From contig JAUYQP010000013.1 in the NCBI GenBank assembly GCA_030697205.1, forward strand, positions 62,001 to 126,000: DNA of 64,000 bases, in the 5' to 3' direction. A program made the translations under genes and the position numbers. Positions 42,845 to 51,722 of the stretch are shown piece after piece. Below the pieces are notes generated by a model. The model did no database searches and had not been told where the DNA came from. It saw nothing but the letters and a program-made list of their open reading frames with translations. How positions within the stretch are numbered: position 1 is the first letter of the stretch; every line of letters begins with the position of its first letter. The DNA comes from Mycobacteriales bacterium (GTDB lineage: Bacteria; Actinomycetota; Actinomycetes; Mycobacteriales; SCTD01).

Positions 42845-43506
42845 GCGCGCGCCGCCAGCACGGCCTCGGCCAGCAGCAGGTCCTGCGGTCCGGTCACCTT
42901 GAACGCATCCTCGCTGCCTGCCACCACCACGACCGTCCCACCTGCCCGCTCGACCAGCCCCGCGTCGTCGGTGTGCGCCTCCTGCGCCGCGGCGTGCGCC
43001 CGCTCGAGCACCGCCCGAGCGAAGCCCTGTGGCGTCTGCACCGACCGCAGCGCGGTGCGGTCGACGGTCTCGACCACCACGTCGCCCTCGACCCGCTTGA
43101 CGGTGTCGACCACCGGCAGCACCGGCACCACGGCCTGTGCCCCCGCCCGGACCGCCGCCACCACCCGGGCCACGACGTCGGGCGGGGTGAGGCAGCGGGC
43201 GGCGTCATGGACCAGCACCACGTCGGCCTGCCCGGGCACCGCGGCCAGCGCCGCTGCGACGCTCTCCTGACGGGTGGCTCCGCCCGCGACGACGACCACG
43301 TCGTACGCCGAGAGCAGCTCCTGCACGTCGGCGACCGCGTCAGCGGGCGCCGCGACCACGACGTGGTCGACGCACCCGGCAGCCCGCAGGCCGCGGACGG
43401 CGTGGACGAGCAGCGGCTCGCCGGCCAGCTCGCGCAGGGCCTTGGGCCCTCCCGGTCCGAGCCGGACGCCGAGGCCGGCTGCGGGGACGAGCGCGGCGAC
43501 GGTCAC
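42841..43506 (-). CDS. ispD: 2-C-methyl-D-erythritol 4-phosphate cytidylyltransferase
   Basis: A 221-residue nucleotidyltransferase of the MEP pathway. The CTP-binding loop is [19 protein letters not shown]. Further motifs are [30 protein letters not shown] and [19 protein letters not shown], with the C-terminal [19 protein letters not shown]. The GTG start at 43506 follows the PIN/TRAM gene by 35 nt. It overlaps ispF. Confidence 0.96.
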   Translation of the reverse strand: MTVAALVPAAGLGVRLGPGGPKALRELAGEPLLVHAVRGLRAAGCVDHVVVAAPADAVADVQELLSAYDVVVVAGGATRQESVAAALAAVPGQADVVLVHDAARCLTPPDVVARVVAAVRAGAQAVVPVLPVVDTVKRVEGDVVVETVDRTALRSVQTPQGFARAVLERAHAAAQEAHTDDAGLVERAGGTVVVVAGSEDAFKVTGPQDLLLAEAVLAARA

Positions 43507-43541
43507 GACGGGCAGCGTGCCACCCGGGCCGGCAGCGCGGC

Positions 43542-44729
43542 TCAGGAGCCCTTGCGGCCGGGCATCGACGCAGGGCTGGGGGACGCCGCGCGGGCCTCGC
43601 TGGCGCGCCGCGGCGGCGGCGCGCCGTCATCGGTGAGCCGACCGAAGACGAGTCGGCCGTTGGCGGTGGTGAGCACCGAGGTGACCTGGACGAGGGCCTG
43701 CGTGCCGACGAGCGTGCGTGCCCTCTCCACGACGACCATCGAGCCGTCGTCGAGGTAGCCGACGGCCTGCCCGGCCTCCTTGCCGGCCTTCATCAGCAGC
43801 ACCGGGACGTCGTCGCCGGCAGCGACAGGGGGACGCAGCGCGAGCGCGAGCGCGTGCAGGTTGAGCACCGACACCCCGGCCAGCTGCGCGGCCTTGGCGA
43901 GGTTGGTGTCGAGGGTGAGCAGCGCGAGACTGCGGTCGAGGCAGATGCGCACGAGCTTGCCGTCGACCTCGGGCACCGCAGGGACGTCGAGGTCGAGGAC
44001 CTCGACGTCGACGCCGGGCTCGCGCTTGAGCGCGTCGAGGACCTCGAGGCCGCGGCGGCCCTTGGCCCGACGGGCGTCGTCGCCGGCGTCCGCGAGGCCC
44101 TGCAGCTCGGCCAGGACCGGCGCGGGGACGAGGAAGCGACCGTGCAGGAAGCCGGCGCGCACGACGTCGAGCACCCGCCCGTCGATGGCCACCGAGCTGT
44201 CGACGAGCCGGTCGAGCGCGGCGGCCGGGACGGGGCGCGGTGAGACGCCCGCCCGCTCGCCGAACATCGCCAGCACGCCGTCGCGCTTGCTCGCCCCGAC
44301 CTGGAAGCCGAGGTAGCCGAGCGCGACGACGACGAAGCCGAACAGCGGGAAGGCGAGGTAGGCCTGCGGCAGGAAGAAGACCGGCCAGGCGACGCCGGCT
44401 CCGAGCAGGACGCCTCCGATGGTGCCGAGGGCGCCCGCGACGAGGGTGTCGGCGGAGACGTCGCGCAACCGGTGCTGGGCGACCGCGGCGGTCGTGGCGG
44501 TGGTGCGCCCGATGACGCCGCCCAGGACGTAGCCGAAGCCGGAGCCGAGGACCAGCCCGAGGGCGGTGCCGTTGAGCGAGCCGAGCACGGCCCGGTCTGC
44601 GTCGATGCTGGAGCCGACCTGGTAGCCGGCGCCCGCGAAGAAGACGACCACGAGGAAGCGCAGCACCTCGAGGACCGCCGAGGGCGGCCGCTTGGGCAGC
44701 ACCTTCTTCGAGGGCGGTGGCACGCTCAC
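43542..44729 (-). CDS. PIN/TRAM-domain membrane protein
   Basis: About 395 residues. Four membrane helices (residues ~15-150) are followed by a PIN-like nuclease domain, with acidic residues in RLVDSSVAIDGRVLDV, APVLAELQGLAD and LALLTLDTNLAKAA. A C-terminal TRAM (RNA-binding) domain then follows (GKEAGQAVGYLDDGSMVVVE, ARTLVGTQALVQVTSVL). This arrangement is the YacL family, always near carD/ispD in Gram-positives. The ribonuclease activity is presumed. The start is uncertain among GTGs at 44780, 44729 and 44723; 44729 and 44723 lie near GAGG. Confidence 0.88.
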   Translation of the reverse strand: MSVPPPSKKVLPKRPPSAVLEVLRFLVVVFFAGAGYQVGSSIDADRAVLGSLNGTALGLVLGSGFGYVLGGVIGRTTATTAAVAQHRLRDVSADTLVAGALGTIGGVLLGAGVAWPVFFLPQAYLAFPLFGFVVVALGYLGFQVGASKRDGVLAMFGERAGVSPRPVPAAALDRLVDSSVAIDGRVLDVVRAGFLHGRFLVPAPVLAELQGLADAGDDARRAKGRRGLEVLDALKREPGVDVEVLDLDVPAVPEVDGKLVRICLDRSLALLTLDTNLAKAAQLAGVSVLNLHALALALRPPVAAGDDVPVLLMKAGKEAGQAVGYLDDGSMVVVERARTLVGTQALVQVTSVLTTANGRLVFGRLTDDGAPPPRRASEARAASPSPASMPGRKGS

Positions 44730-44786
44730 GACCTCATCATCGGCAGGTCCGCCCTCCCCCGTGAGTGGCGTCACCGCCACGTCTGG

Positions 44787-45269
44787 CTAGGAGGCGAGGA
44801 CCTCGTCGAGGATCGCCTCGGCCTTGTCCTCATTCGTGCCCTCGGCGAGCGCCAGCTCGGAGACGAGGATCTGGCGGGCCTTGGACAGCATCCGCTTCTC
44901 GCCGGCCGACAGGCCCCGCTCCTTGTCGCGGCGCCAGAGGTCGCGCACGACCTCGCCGACCTTGTTGATGTCGCCCGAGGCGAGCTTCTCGAGGTTGGCC
45001 TTGTAGCGGCGCGACCAGTTGGTCGGCTCCTCGACGGCCGGGGCGCGCAGGACCTCGAAGACCTTGTCGAGACCGGCCTGACCGACGACGTCGCGGACAC
45101 CGACGATCTCGGCGTTGTCCGCGGGGACGCGGACCGTGAGGTCACCCTGCGCGACCTTGAGGACCAGGTAGATCTTGTCCTCGCCCTTGATGGTGCGGGT
45201 CTCGATGGCCTCGATGAGCGCAGCCCCGTGGTGGGGGTAGACCACCGTCTCGCCGACCTGGAACGTCAT
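44787..45269 (-). CDS. carD: CarD transcriptional regulator
   Basis: A 160-residue RNA polymerase-binding activator of rRNA and housekeeping promoters. The N-terminal Tudor-like RNAP-interaction domain is [20 protein letters not shown] with [20 protein letters not shown]. The C-terminal helical DNA-binding domain includes the conserved Trp ([20 protein letters not shown]) that wedges the upstream edge of the bubble. The ATG at 45269 matches all family members. A TACCCT box (45303-45298) lies 28 nt upstream as a likely -10. It is the first gene of the operon through rlmB. Confidence 0.97.
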   Translation of the reverse strand: MTFQVGETVVYPHHGAALIEAIETRTIKGEDKIYLVLKVAQGDLTVRVPADNAEIVGVRDVVGQAGLDKVFEVLRAPAVEEPTNWSRRYKANLEKLASGDINKVGEVVRDLWRRDKERGLSAGEKRMLSKARQILVSELALAEGTNEDKAEAILDEVLAS

Positions 45270-45435
45270 GTGTGGAAAGCCCTTTCGCCGACACCCAGGG
45301 TAACACGCGGTGATCGCCGCCACGGCCTGCCGACAGACGTCCCTCGGGAGCGTCTGCGCAGGTCAGAGCGGGTGCGCCGGCATGGACGTCCCTTGACAGG
45401 ACGCCCCGGGGATGCATTCGGGGTGCAGCGAGAGG

Positions 45436-46026
45436 TCAGACCCGGCGGGCCTCCAGGACGCTGGCGAGGGTCGGGCGCAGCTGGCGCCACTCGAGCAGGA
45501 CCGCGACCTGGCGGGCCACGGCCCCGAGCGCGCCGACCTGCGCGGGGCTCAGCGTGCGGGGCGTCACGTCGAGGACGCAGACGGCCCCGACGGCGTGGCC
45601 GGAGCGGACCCGCACGGGGGCACCGGCGTAGAACCGCAGGCCGGCCGAGCGCACCAGCGGGTTGCTGCGGGTCCGGGCGTCACGCAGCAGGTCCGGGACG
45701 ACGACGGCCTCCTGCTCGAGGACCGCGAAGCTGCAGACCGCGTCGGTCCGGTCGGTGTCGGCGAAAGCGTCGGCGAGGCCGGCCCCGAGCCCGACGGAGG
45801 CCTTCACCCACTCGCGGTCCTCGTCGAGGAACGCCACGGCGGCCGACGGCACCCCGCAGACGTGGGCGGCGAGCAGCGCCAGGTCGTCGAAGGCCTGCTC
45901 GGCCGCGGTGTCGAGGACCCGGGTGCGGTAGAGGGCCTGCAGCCGCGCCGCCTCGTCCGGGTCGGGCGAGGGGGTCGGGACGGGGAGCGCTGCCGGGGTG
46001 ACCGGGCGGACGGCGGTGCGGGGCAC
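45436..46026 (-). CDS. GAF-domain protein
   Basis: A 196-residue protein made of a short Pro-rich N-terminus, an EAARLQALYRTRVLDTAAEQ opening and one GAF domain (VPSAAVAFLDEDREWVKASV, AVCSFAVLEQEAVVVPDLLR, LRFYAGAPVRVRSGHAVGAV). This standalone GAF with the (L/V)D(T/S) opening resembles the sensory N-terminus of diguanylate cyclases and kinases, but the output domain is absent. The GTG at 46026 has GAGGAG 6 nt upstream. It has its own 130-bp gap from the PKS operon upstream. The ligand is unknown. Confidence 0.85.
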   Translation of the reverse strand: MPRTAVRPVTPAALPVPTPSPDPDEAARLQALYRTRVLDTAAEQAFDDLALLAAHVCGVPSAAVAFLDEDREWVKASVGLGAGLADAFADTDRTDAVCSFAVLEQEAVVVPDLLRDARTRSNPLVRSAGLRFYAGAPVRVRSGHAVGAVCVLDVTPRTLSPAQVGALGAVARQVAVLLEWRQLRPTLASVLEARRV

Positions 46027-46156
46027 GAGGGCTCCTCGGACGTGGACACGGGCGGTGTCCCGTCACGGTGGACCCGCCGGCCGCGCGGGGCCATGGCCAG
46101 TCGGGACGGTTGTGGCGCACCACCCGGACGGGCCGGGTCCGGACGGACTACCCGGG

Positions 46157-47206
46157 TCAGCCGCGCACGCGCAGCAGGGTGGCGTAGAGGGTGAGGCCCG
46201 GCCCGAAGGCCATCGCCACGACGTGGTCGCCGGGCGCCAGCGGCCGGGTGGCGCGCAGCCGGTCGAGGACGAGCAGGACGGTCGCGCTGGAGCAGTTGCC
46301 CACGTCCCGCAGGACGTCGTACGACGCCTGCAGGTGCTCGTCGGCGAGCCCCAGCGCCTCCCCGACGACCTCCACGATGCGGCGTCCACCAGGGTGGACG
46401 GCCCAGCCTGCGACGTCGTCCACCGCGAGGTCGTGGCGGCCGAGCAGCTCCTCGACGACGGGCCGGGCGTGGACCGCGAGGACGTCGGGGACCTTGGGCG
46501 ACAGGCCCATCTTGAAGCCGAGGTCGGTGACGTCCCAGGTCATGTGGTCGGCGGTGGAGTGGTCGGTGCGGGCCACGACATCGACGACCTCGAGCCCCGG
46601 GCGGTCATCGGGCGACAGGACGACCGCGGCCGCCGCGTCGCTGAAGAGCGCGTGCGCGACCACCTGCTGCAGGTCGACGTCGGCCGAGGCGGGCTGGACG
46701 TGCAGGGAGGTCAGCTCCAGGCAGAGCAGCACCGCGGGCCGCTGGCGGGCGGTGACGAAGTCGGCGACGGCCCCGAGGCCGGGCAGCGCGGCGTAGCAGC
46801 CCATGTGGCCGATGTGCAGCCGCTGCACGCCGGTGTCCATGCCGAGGTCCTGCGCGAGCCGGATGTCGAGGCCGGGGGTGGCGTAGCCGGTGCAGGACAC
46901 CACCGCGAGCAGGCCGACGTCGGTCGCGTCGAGGCCGGCGTCGTCGAGGGCGGCAGAGACGGCGCCCTTGCCGAGCGGCATCGCCTCCTCGACGAAGCGG
47001 CGCATCCGGTCGCCCGTGCCCCAGCCGGAGACGTCGTCGACGGTCGGGTCCGCGACGCCGCGCCGGGTCTCGATGCCGCTGTGCTCCCAGACCTTGCGGG
47101 CCACGGGGTGGTCGGCGAAGCGCTCGCGGAAGAAGCCGTCCCAGAGGTCCTGCTGTCGCATGGGCGGCGGCAGCGCCGAGCCCGAACCGACGACGCGCGC
47201 GCTCAT
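46157..47206 (-). CDS. Type III polyketide synthase (chalcone/stilbene synthase family)
   Basis: A 349-residue homodimeric ketosynthase that extends acyl-CoA starters with malonyl-CoA. The catalytic triad is placed: Cys in HIGHMGCYAALPGL, His in WAVHPGGRRIVE and Asn in DVGNCSSATVLLVL. Bacterial members make alkylresorcinols, pyrones or tetrahydroxynaphthalene; the starter cannot be read from sequence. The ATG at 47206 overlaps the methyltransferase stop (ATGA). With the divergent UbiA gene this forms a small biosynthetic cluster resembling phenolic-lipid pathways (SrsA/SrsB-like) plus prenylation. Confidence 0.93.
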   Translation of the reverse strand: MSARVVGSGSALPPPMRQQDLWDGFFRERFADHPVARKVWEHSGIETRRGVADPTVDDVSGWGTGDRMRRFVEEAMPLGKGAVSAALDDAGLDATDVGLLAVVSCTGYATPGLDIRLAQDLGMDTGVQRLHIGHMGCYAALPGLGAVADFVTARQRPAVLLCLELTSLHVQPASADVDLQQVVAHALFSDAAAAVVLSPDDRPGLEVVDVVARTDHSTADHMTWDVTDLGFKMGLSPKVPDVLAVHARPVVEELLGRHDLAVDDVAGWAVHPGGRRIVEVVGEALGLADEHLQASYDVLRDVGNCSSATVLLVLDRLRATRPLAPGDHVVAMAFGPGLTLYATLLRVRG

Positions 47207-47934
47207 GTGGCCTCCCGACCTGTTTTCGTGCCGTGCGCCTGGAAGAGCCCGGCGGTGGACCGGGTCTCGAGCATCCGCACGTCCGGACGCCTTCCCCGCC
47301 ACCAGCCGACGTAGTCGCGCAGGCTGGGTCGCAGACCCACGAGCGACAGGCGTACGCCGCCGGCCTCCGCGAGCGCGACGAGCCGTCGACGGTCGACGTA
47401 GAGCGCGGGGTCGTGCAGCCGCTTCGGGGGTCCGGCCGGGACCCGCTCGCCGACCGTGATCGAGCTGAAGCGCCCGAACCACGTGTCGGCGATCGTGTCG
47501 ACGACGAGCGTCCCGCCGGGGCGCAGGACCCGGCAGGCCTCGGAGACCGCGGCCGCGAGGTCGGGGACGTGCTCGAGGACCTCCCCGGCCACGACGACGT
47601 CGGCGCAGGCGTCGGCCAGCGGCAGCCGCTGGGCGTCACCGCGCACGGGCACGACGCCGTGGGCCCGCGCGACCGGCAGCGCGGTCGGGGACAGGTCGAC
47701 CCCGATGTGGCGGTGGCCGAGCGCCTCGACGTGCGGCGCGAGGACACCGCCGCCGCAGGCCACGTCGACGAGGACGCTGCCCTCCCGGGTGGCCCGCGGG
47801 ACGTGGCGAGCCCGGGCCGCGGCGATCCAGTGCAGCATCGCGAACCCGCCACGGGGCGCCCACCAGTCGGCGACGAGGTCGTCGTACTGCTGGGGGTCGT
47901 TGCGCGGCCGGACCGGTGCCGTCGAGGTGGTCAT
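47203..47934 (-). CDS. SAM-dependent class I methyltransferase (UbiG-like)
   Basis: A 243-residue Rossmann methyltransferase. It begins with a UbiG-like opening (DPQQYDDLVADWWAPRGGFA). SAM motif I is VLVDVACGGGVLAPHVEALG, followed by the acidic residue in HIGVDLSPTAL, motif GDAQRLPLADACADVVVAGE, and LRPGGTLVVDTI. In ubiquinone-like chemistry such enzymes O- or C-methylate phenols, a good match to a type III PKS phenolic product. The ATG at 47934 faces the UbiA gene across a 26-bp gap. It is the first gene of the two-gene operon with the PKS. Confidence 0.9.
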   Translation of the reverse strand: MTTSTAPVRPRNDPQQYDDLVADWWAPRGGFAMLHWIAAARARHVPRATREGSVLVDVACGGGVLAPHVEALGHRHIGVDLSPTALPVARAHGVVPVRGDAQRLPLADACADVVVAGEVLEHVPDLAAAVSEACRVLRPGGTLVVDTIADTWFGRFSSITVGERVPAGPPKRLHDPALYVDRRRLVALAEAGGVRLSLVGLRPSLRDYVGWWRGRRPDVRMLETRSTAGLFQAHGTKTGREAT

Positions 47935-47960
47935 CTGCCCCAGCCTGTCATGATCGCGCC

Positions 47961-48782
47961 GTGACGACCCAGGCGCGCGCGCGGGCGCTCTACCGCGCGT
48001 GCCACCCCGAGCCGACGATGGCCGTCACCGCGATCGCCGCCGGGCTCGCGCAGGCCACCGGCGGGCCGGCGGTGGTCGTCGGACTGGCCTTCCTGTCGGG
48101 GCAGCTCACGACCGGCTGGACCAACGACTGGCTCGACCGCGACCGCGACGTCGCCTCCGACCGCAGGGACAAGCCGGTCGTCCGCGGCGACGTCCCCGCC
48201 GCCGTCGTCAGCCAGGCGGCCGCGTTCGCAGGCCTGCTCTGCGTGCCGCTGTCACTCGCGATGGGGCTGGCCGCCGGGGTCGTCCACCTGGTCGCGGTCG
48301 CGTCGGCCTTCGCCTACAACGCCCGCCTGAAGTCGACGCTGCTGTCGTGGGCGCCCTACGCGCTGTCGTTCGGCCTCATCCCCTCGATCGTCACCCTCGC
48401 CGCGGAGGACGTCCGCGCGCCGCTGTGGGCCACCGGGGCGGGCGCCCTGCTCGGCGTCGGCGCCCACCTGGCCAACGCGCTGCCCGACCTCGACGACGAC
48501 GCCGCGACGGGGGTGCACGGCCTGCCGCACCGGCTCGGCGCGACGCTCTCGGCGGCGCTGTCCGCGGTCCTGCTGCTCGCCGCGACGGTCCTGCTCGCCC
48601 TCGGCCCGGACGGCGAGCCGGGGGTGCTCGGCTGGGGCGCAGTGGGCGTCGCCGGGGTGGTGACGGCGGTGGGGCTGGTGCTTGCGCGGAGGCCCGGGTC
48701 GCGGACGGCGTTCCTCGCCGCGATCGTGGTCGCGCTCGTCGACGTCGCCCTGCTGCTCGTCCGCGGCGCCGACCTGCTGTAG
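47961..48782 (+). CDS. UbiA-family prenyltransferase
   Basis: A 273-residue membrane enzyme with about eight to nine helices that attaches isoprenyl chains to aromatic acceptors. The first Asp-rich motif is TNDWLDRDRDVASDRRDKP (N-D-x2-D-x3-D), and the second is ANALPDLDDDAATG. The GTG at 47961 has no Shine-Dalgarno. CATGAT ends 6 nt upstream, so a leaderless transcript is likely. It is divergent from the methyltransferase-PKS operon with only 26 bp between start codons, implying shared control. Confidence 0.88.
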   Translation: MTTQARARALYRACHPEPTMAVTAIAAGLAQATGGPAVVVGLAFLSGQLTTGWTNDWLDRDRDVASDRRDKPVVRGDVPAAVVSQAAAFAGLLCVPLSLAMGLAAGVVHLVAVASAFAYNARLKSTLLSWAPYALSFGLIPSIVTLAAEDVRAPLWATGAGALLGVGAHLANALPDLDDDAATGVHGLPHRLGATLSAALSAVLLLAATVLLALGPDGEPGVLGWGAVGVAGVVTAVGLVLARRPGSRTAFLAAIVVALVDVALLLVRGADLL

Positions 48783-48836
48783 GCGTCACACCGCTCCGAC
48801 CCGACCGGGAGCGGCGTGCTGCGCGAAGATGGAGGC

Positions 48837-49538
48837 ATGCGACCCCGCCCCCGTCTGCGCGCCGGTGCCACTGCGCTGCTCGCCGTCGCCCTGCTGGCCG
48901 GCTGCGCGAGCAGCAGCACGACCCCCGACCCGACGGCCTCGCTGGCCTTCCACGGCGTCGAGCCCGACCCGGTGCCGGCGCGGCCGAGCTTCACCCTCAC
49001 CACGACCGAGGGGAAGCGCTTCGACTTCCTGGCCGAGACCAAGGGCCGCCCGACGCTGATGTACTTCGGCTACACCAACTGCCCCGACGAGTGCATCACC
49101 GCGATGGCCGACGTTGCCGCGGCCCTGCGCCGGGCGCCGGCTGAGCTCAAGGGCGACATCCGGGTCGTCTTCGTCACGACCGACCCGAAGCGCGACACCG
49201 CCCCGAAGCTGCGGACCTGGCTCGACCAGTTCTCGACGGAGTTCATCGCGCTGCGCGGCACCGACGACGAGGTCAAGGCCGCACAGACAGCCGCGGGCGT
49301 GCGACCGGCGGAGGAGGAGGGGCCGATCCCGACGCTGCCGGGCAAGCCCAACGAGCACCCGCACAAGGACGGGACCGCCCCGCACAGCCACTCGGGACCC
49401 CTTGGATACTCTGTGGGGCACACCAACGTGATCTTCGCGTACGACGCCACTGACCGCCTCCCGGTCGTCTACCCCGGGGGCGTGACGCCGGCGGACATCG
49501 CAGCCGACCTGCCACTGCTGGCCCGCACCGGGAAGTGA
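48837..49538 (+). CDS. SCO1/SenC-type copper chaperone lipoprotein
   Basis: A 233-residue lipoprotein with a thioredoxin fold that delivers copper to the CuA site of cytochrome c oxidase. Lipobox LLAGC at residue ~23. The copper site is YTNCPDECIT (C-x3-C) with the distal His in GYSVGHTNVIF. A His/Pro-rich insert (NEHPHKDGTAPHSHSGP) precedes that His and may add metal-binding capacity. The ATG at 48837 gives a normal signal peptide; a GTG at 48816 would extend it by seven residues. It overlaps the next lipoprotein gene. Confidence 0.9.
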   Translation: MRPRPRLRAGATALLAVALLAGCASSSTTPDPTASLAFHGVEPDPVPARPSFTLTTTEGKRFDFLAETKGRPTLMYFGYTNCPDECITAMADVAAALRRAPAELKGDIRVVFVTTDPKRDTAPKLRTWLDQFSTEFIALRGTDDEVKAAQTAAGVRPAEEEGPIPTLPGKPNEHPHKDGTAPHSHSGPLGYSVGHTNVIFAYDATDRLPVVYPGGVTPADIAADLPLLARTGK

Positions 49539-50164
49539 ACCCACCTGTGAAGACGCGCACCGCTGCCGCCGCGCTGCTGCTCCCGCTGGCGCTCACGGCC
49601 TGCGGCTCCGGCAAGGACCCGCTCACCTACCAGGACCGCGACCAGGGCGACTCGGCCCAGGCCGTCGTTGACCAGGTCGCCGTGCTCAACCTGCGGGTGC
49701 TGCCGCCCCGCGACGGCGACGTGCTCCCGACCGGCGGCGACGCCCGCGTCGCCCTGACGCTGGTCAACGAGGACGACGAGGACGACGCGCTGCTGTCGGT
49801 GACCTCGCCCGCGGCCGCGTCCGTCGCGATCGTCAAGGACACCGCCCCGGTGGCCTCGGTCCCGATCCCAGCACGCCGCACCGCGGAGGAGGGCTACTCC
49901 CTCGTGCTGCGCGGGCTGACCGCCGACCTGCGCCCGGGCACCTACGTCACGCTGCGACTGGTCTTCCAGAACGCCCCCGCGCTCGAGCAGCGGGTGCCGG
50001 TGTCGACGCCCGCCGAGGTGCGCCCGCGCGCGTCGGCGAACCCGCTCGTCAACGAGCCGGCCCACGGCGGCGGCGGCGAGGGCCACGACGAGGTCGAGAA
50101 CGTCGTCGAGAAGGCCGGCGAGGGCCACAGCGAGGACGGCGCGACCGAGGAGGGCGGGCACTAG
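49535..50164 (+). CDS. PCuAC-like lipoprotein lacking the usual copper ligands
   Basis: A 209-residue lipoprotein. Signal peptide with lipobox ALTAC. The mature domain follows the PCuAC (periplasmic copper chaperone) pattern: SPAAASVAIVKDTAPVASVP, then YSLVLRGLTADLRPGTYVTL and RLVFQNAPALEQRVPV. The Met and His residues that bind Cu in PCuAC (H-M-x10-M-x21-H-x-M) are replaced by Ile, Val and Tyr. The C-terminus instead carries a His/Asp/Glu-rich tail (HGGGGEGHDEVENVVEKAGE, then GHSEDGATEEGGH). GTG 49535 overlaps the SCO1 stop (GTGA); GTG 49547 is an alternative. Context says copper handling. Confidence 0.78.
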   Translation: MNPPVKTRTAAAALLLPLALTACGSGKDPLTYQDRDQGDSAQAVVDQVAVLNLRVLPPRDGDVLPTGGDARVALTLVNEDDEDDALLSVTSPAAASVAIVKDTAPVASVPIPARRTAEEGYSLVLRGLTADLRPGTYVTLRLVFQNAPALEQRVPVSTPAEVRPRASANPLVNEPAHGGGGEGHDEVENVVEKAGEGHSEDGATEEGGH

Positions 50165-50221
50165 CCCGGATCCCTCCGGCGGGGCCTGTGGAAGGTCCCC
50201 GTCGCTGTCGGCAGCCGCGGC

Positions 50222-50234
50222 TAGCGTCGCGCCC
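50222..50234 (+). promoter_or_regulatory. radA -10 box for a probable leaderless mRNA
   Basis: TAGCGT (50222-50227) lies 7 nt before the ATG at 50235, with no Shine-Dalgarno between. No -35 match is evident. Confidence 0.4.
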
Positions 50235-51722
50235 ATGGCAGCCAAGGACCGTCCCGCGCACCGCTGCGGCGAGTGCGGCCACGCCGTCGCGAAGTGGCTC
50301 GGGCAGTGCCCCGAGTGCCAGGCCTGGGGCACGATCGCCGAGGTCGGCGCGTCCCGGGTCGGCGTGACCGCGGGTCCCGTGACCCGGCCGGCGCAGCGCA
50401 TCGACGAGGTCGACGTGCAGGCGGCCGACGCCCGCCCGACCGGCGTGGGCGAGCTCGACCGGGTGCTCGGCGGCGGGCTCGTCCCCGGCGCGGTCGTGCT
50501 GCTCGCCGGCGAGCCCGGCGTCGGCAAGTCGACGCTGACGCTCGAGTGCGCGTCGCGCACCGCGCGCTCCGGCCGACGGGTCCTCTACGTCTCCGGCGAG
50601 GAGTCGGCAGCGCAGATCCGGATGCGCGCGGGACGGACCGGCGCCGTCGTACCCAGCCTGTGGCTCGCGGCCGAGACCGACCTGTCGGCTGTCCTCTCCC
50701 ACATCGACGAGGTCCTCCCCGAGCTGCTCGTCGTCGACTCGGTGCAGACCATCGCCTCCTCTTCCGTGGAGGGGGTCGCGGGTGGCGTGACCCAGGTGCG
50801 GGCCGTCACGGCGGCCCTGGTCGGCGTCGCCAAGGAGCGCGGCATCCCGACCTTCCTCGTCGGCCACGTGACCAAGGACGGCGCGATCGCCGGGCCGCGG
50901 CTGCTCGAGCACCTCGTCGACGTCGTGCTGTCCTTCGAGGGCGACAAGCACTCGACGCTGCGGATGGTGCGCGGGGTCAAGAACCGCTTCGGCCCGAGCG
51001 ACGAGGTCGGCTGCTTCGCCCTGGAGGACTCCGGCATCGTCGAGCTCGCCGACCCCAGCGGGCTGTTCCTCACCCGCCGCCGCGACCCCGTGTCGGGCAC
51101 CTGCGTCACCGTCACCGTCGAGGGTCGCCGGCCGCTGCTCGCCGAGGTCCAGGCGCTCGTCGCCCCGTCGGACCGGCAGGGCAGCCCGCGGCGCGCCGCC
51201 GTCGGGCTCGACAGCGGCCGGGTCGCGATGCTGCTCGCCGTCCTCGAACGACGCGGGGGCGTCCGGGGGCTGGCCACCGCTGACGTCTACGCCGCGACGG
51301 TCGGTGGCGTGCGGCTGTCCGAGCCGTGCACCGACCTGGCGCTGGCCCTCGCGCTGCGCTCGGCCGCCCTCGACGCCCCGCTCCCCCAGGACCTGGTCGC
51401 GCTCGGCGAGGTCGGCCTGTCCGGCGAGCTGCGGCCCGTCGGCGACCTCGGGCGACGGCTCGCGGAGGCGGCCCGCCTGGGCTTCCGGACCGCGATCGTG
51501 CCGCCCTCCGACGTCGCGCCCCCGACCGGCATGCGGGTGCTCGTCGCGACCGACCTGCTCCAGGCCGTGTCGCTCCTGGGTGAGCCTCCCCGGCGACGTC
51601 CTGCCGCGGCCCCCCAGCCGGTCCGTGAGGAGCCGCTCGACGAGCACCTGCAGGACGAGGCGCGGGCGCTGCTGCGCGAGGCCTTCCCCGACGGCGCGCC
51701 CGGGTCGGCCCCGGGGGCCTGA
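50235..51722 (+). CDS. radA: DNA repair protein RadA
   Basis: A 495-residue RecA-like helicase that promotes branch migration in recombination. The N-terminal zinc finger is HRCGECGHAVAKWLGQCPEC. Walker A is LAGEPGVGKSTL, Walker B is ELLVVDSVQTI, the RadA-specific motif is MVRGVKNRFGPSDEVG, and the C-terminus is a Lon protease-like domain without catalytic residues. The length is slightly above average because of an Arg/Pro tail. It precedes disA by 98 bp, the standard actinobacterial order. Confidence 0.97.
   Translation: MAAKDRPAHRCGECGHAVAKWLGQCPECQAWGTIAEVGASRVGVTAGPVTRPAQRIDEVDVQAADARPTGVGELDRVLGGGLVPGAVVLLAGEPGVGKSTLTLECASRTARSGRRVLYVSGEESAAQIRMRAGRTGAVVPSLWLAAETDLSAVLSHIDEVLPELLVVDSVQTIASSSVEGVAGGVTQVRAVTAALVGVAKERGIPTFLVGHVTKDGAIAGPRLLEHLVDVVLSFEGDKHSTLRMVRGVKNRFGPSDEVGCFALEDSGIVELADPSGLFLTRRRDPVSGTCVTVTVEGRRPLLAEVQALVAPSDRQGSPRRAAVGLDSGRVAMLLAVLERRGGVRGLATADVYAATVGGVRLSEPCTDLALALALRSAALDAPLPQDLVALGEVGLSGELRPVGDLGRRLAEAARLGFRTAIVPPSDVAPPTGMRVLVATDLLQAVSLLGEPPRRRPAAAPQPVREEPLDEHLQDEARALLREAFPDGAPGSAPGA

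Noticed and set aside
46605-47852. 415-codon minus-strand frame overlapping the methyltransferase and PKS genes
   Set aside because: It is a same-strand shadow in a different frame, with no motifs, whereas the two overlapping genes have complete catalytic signatures.
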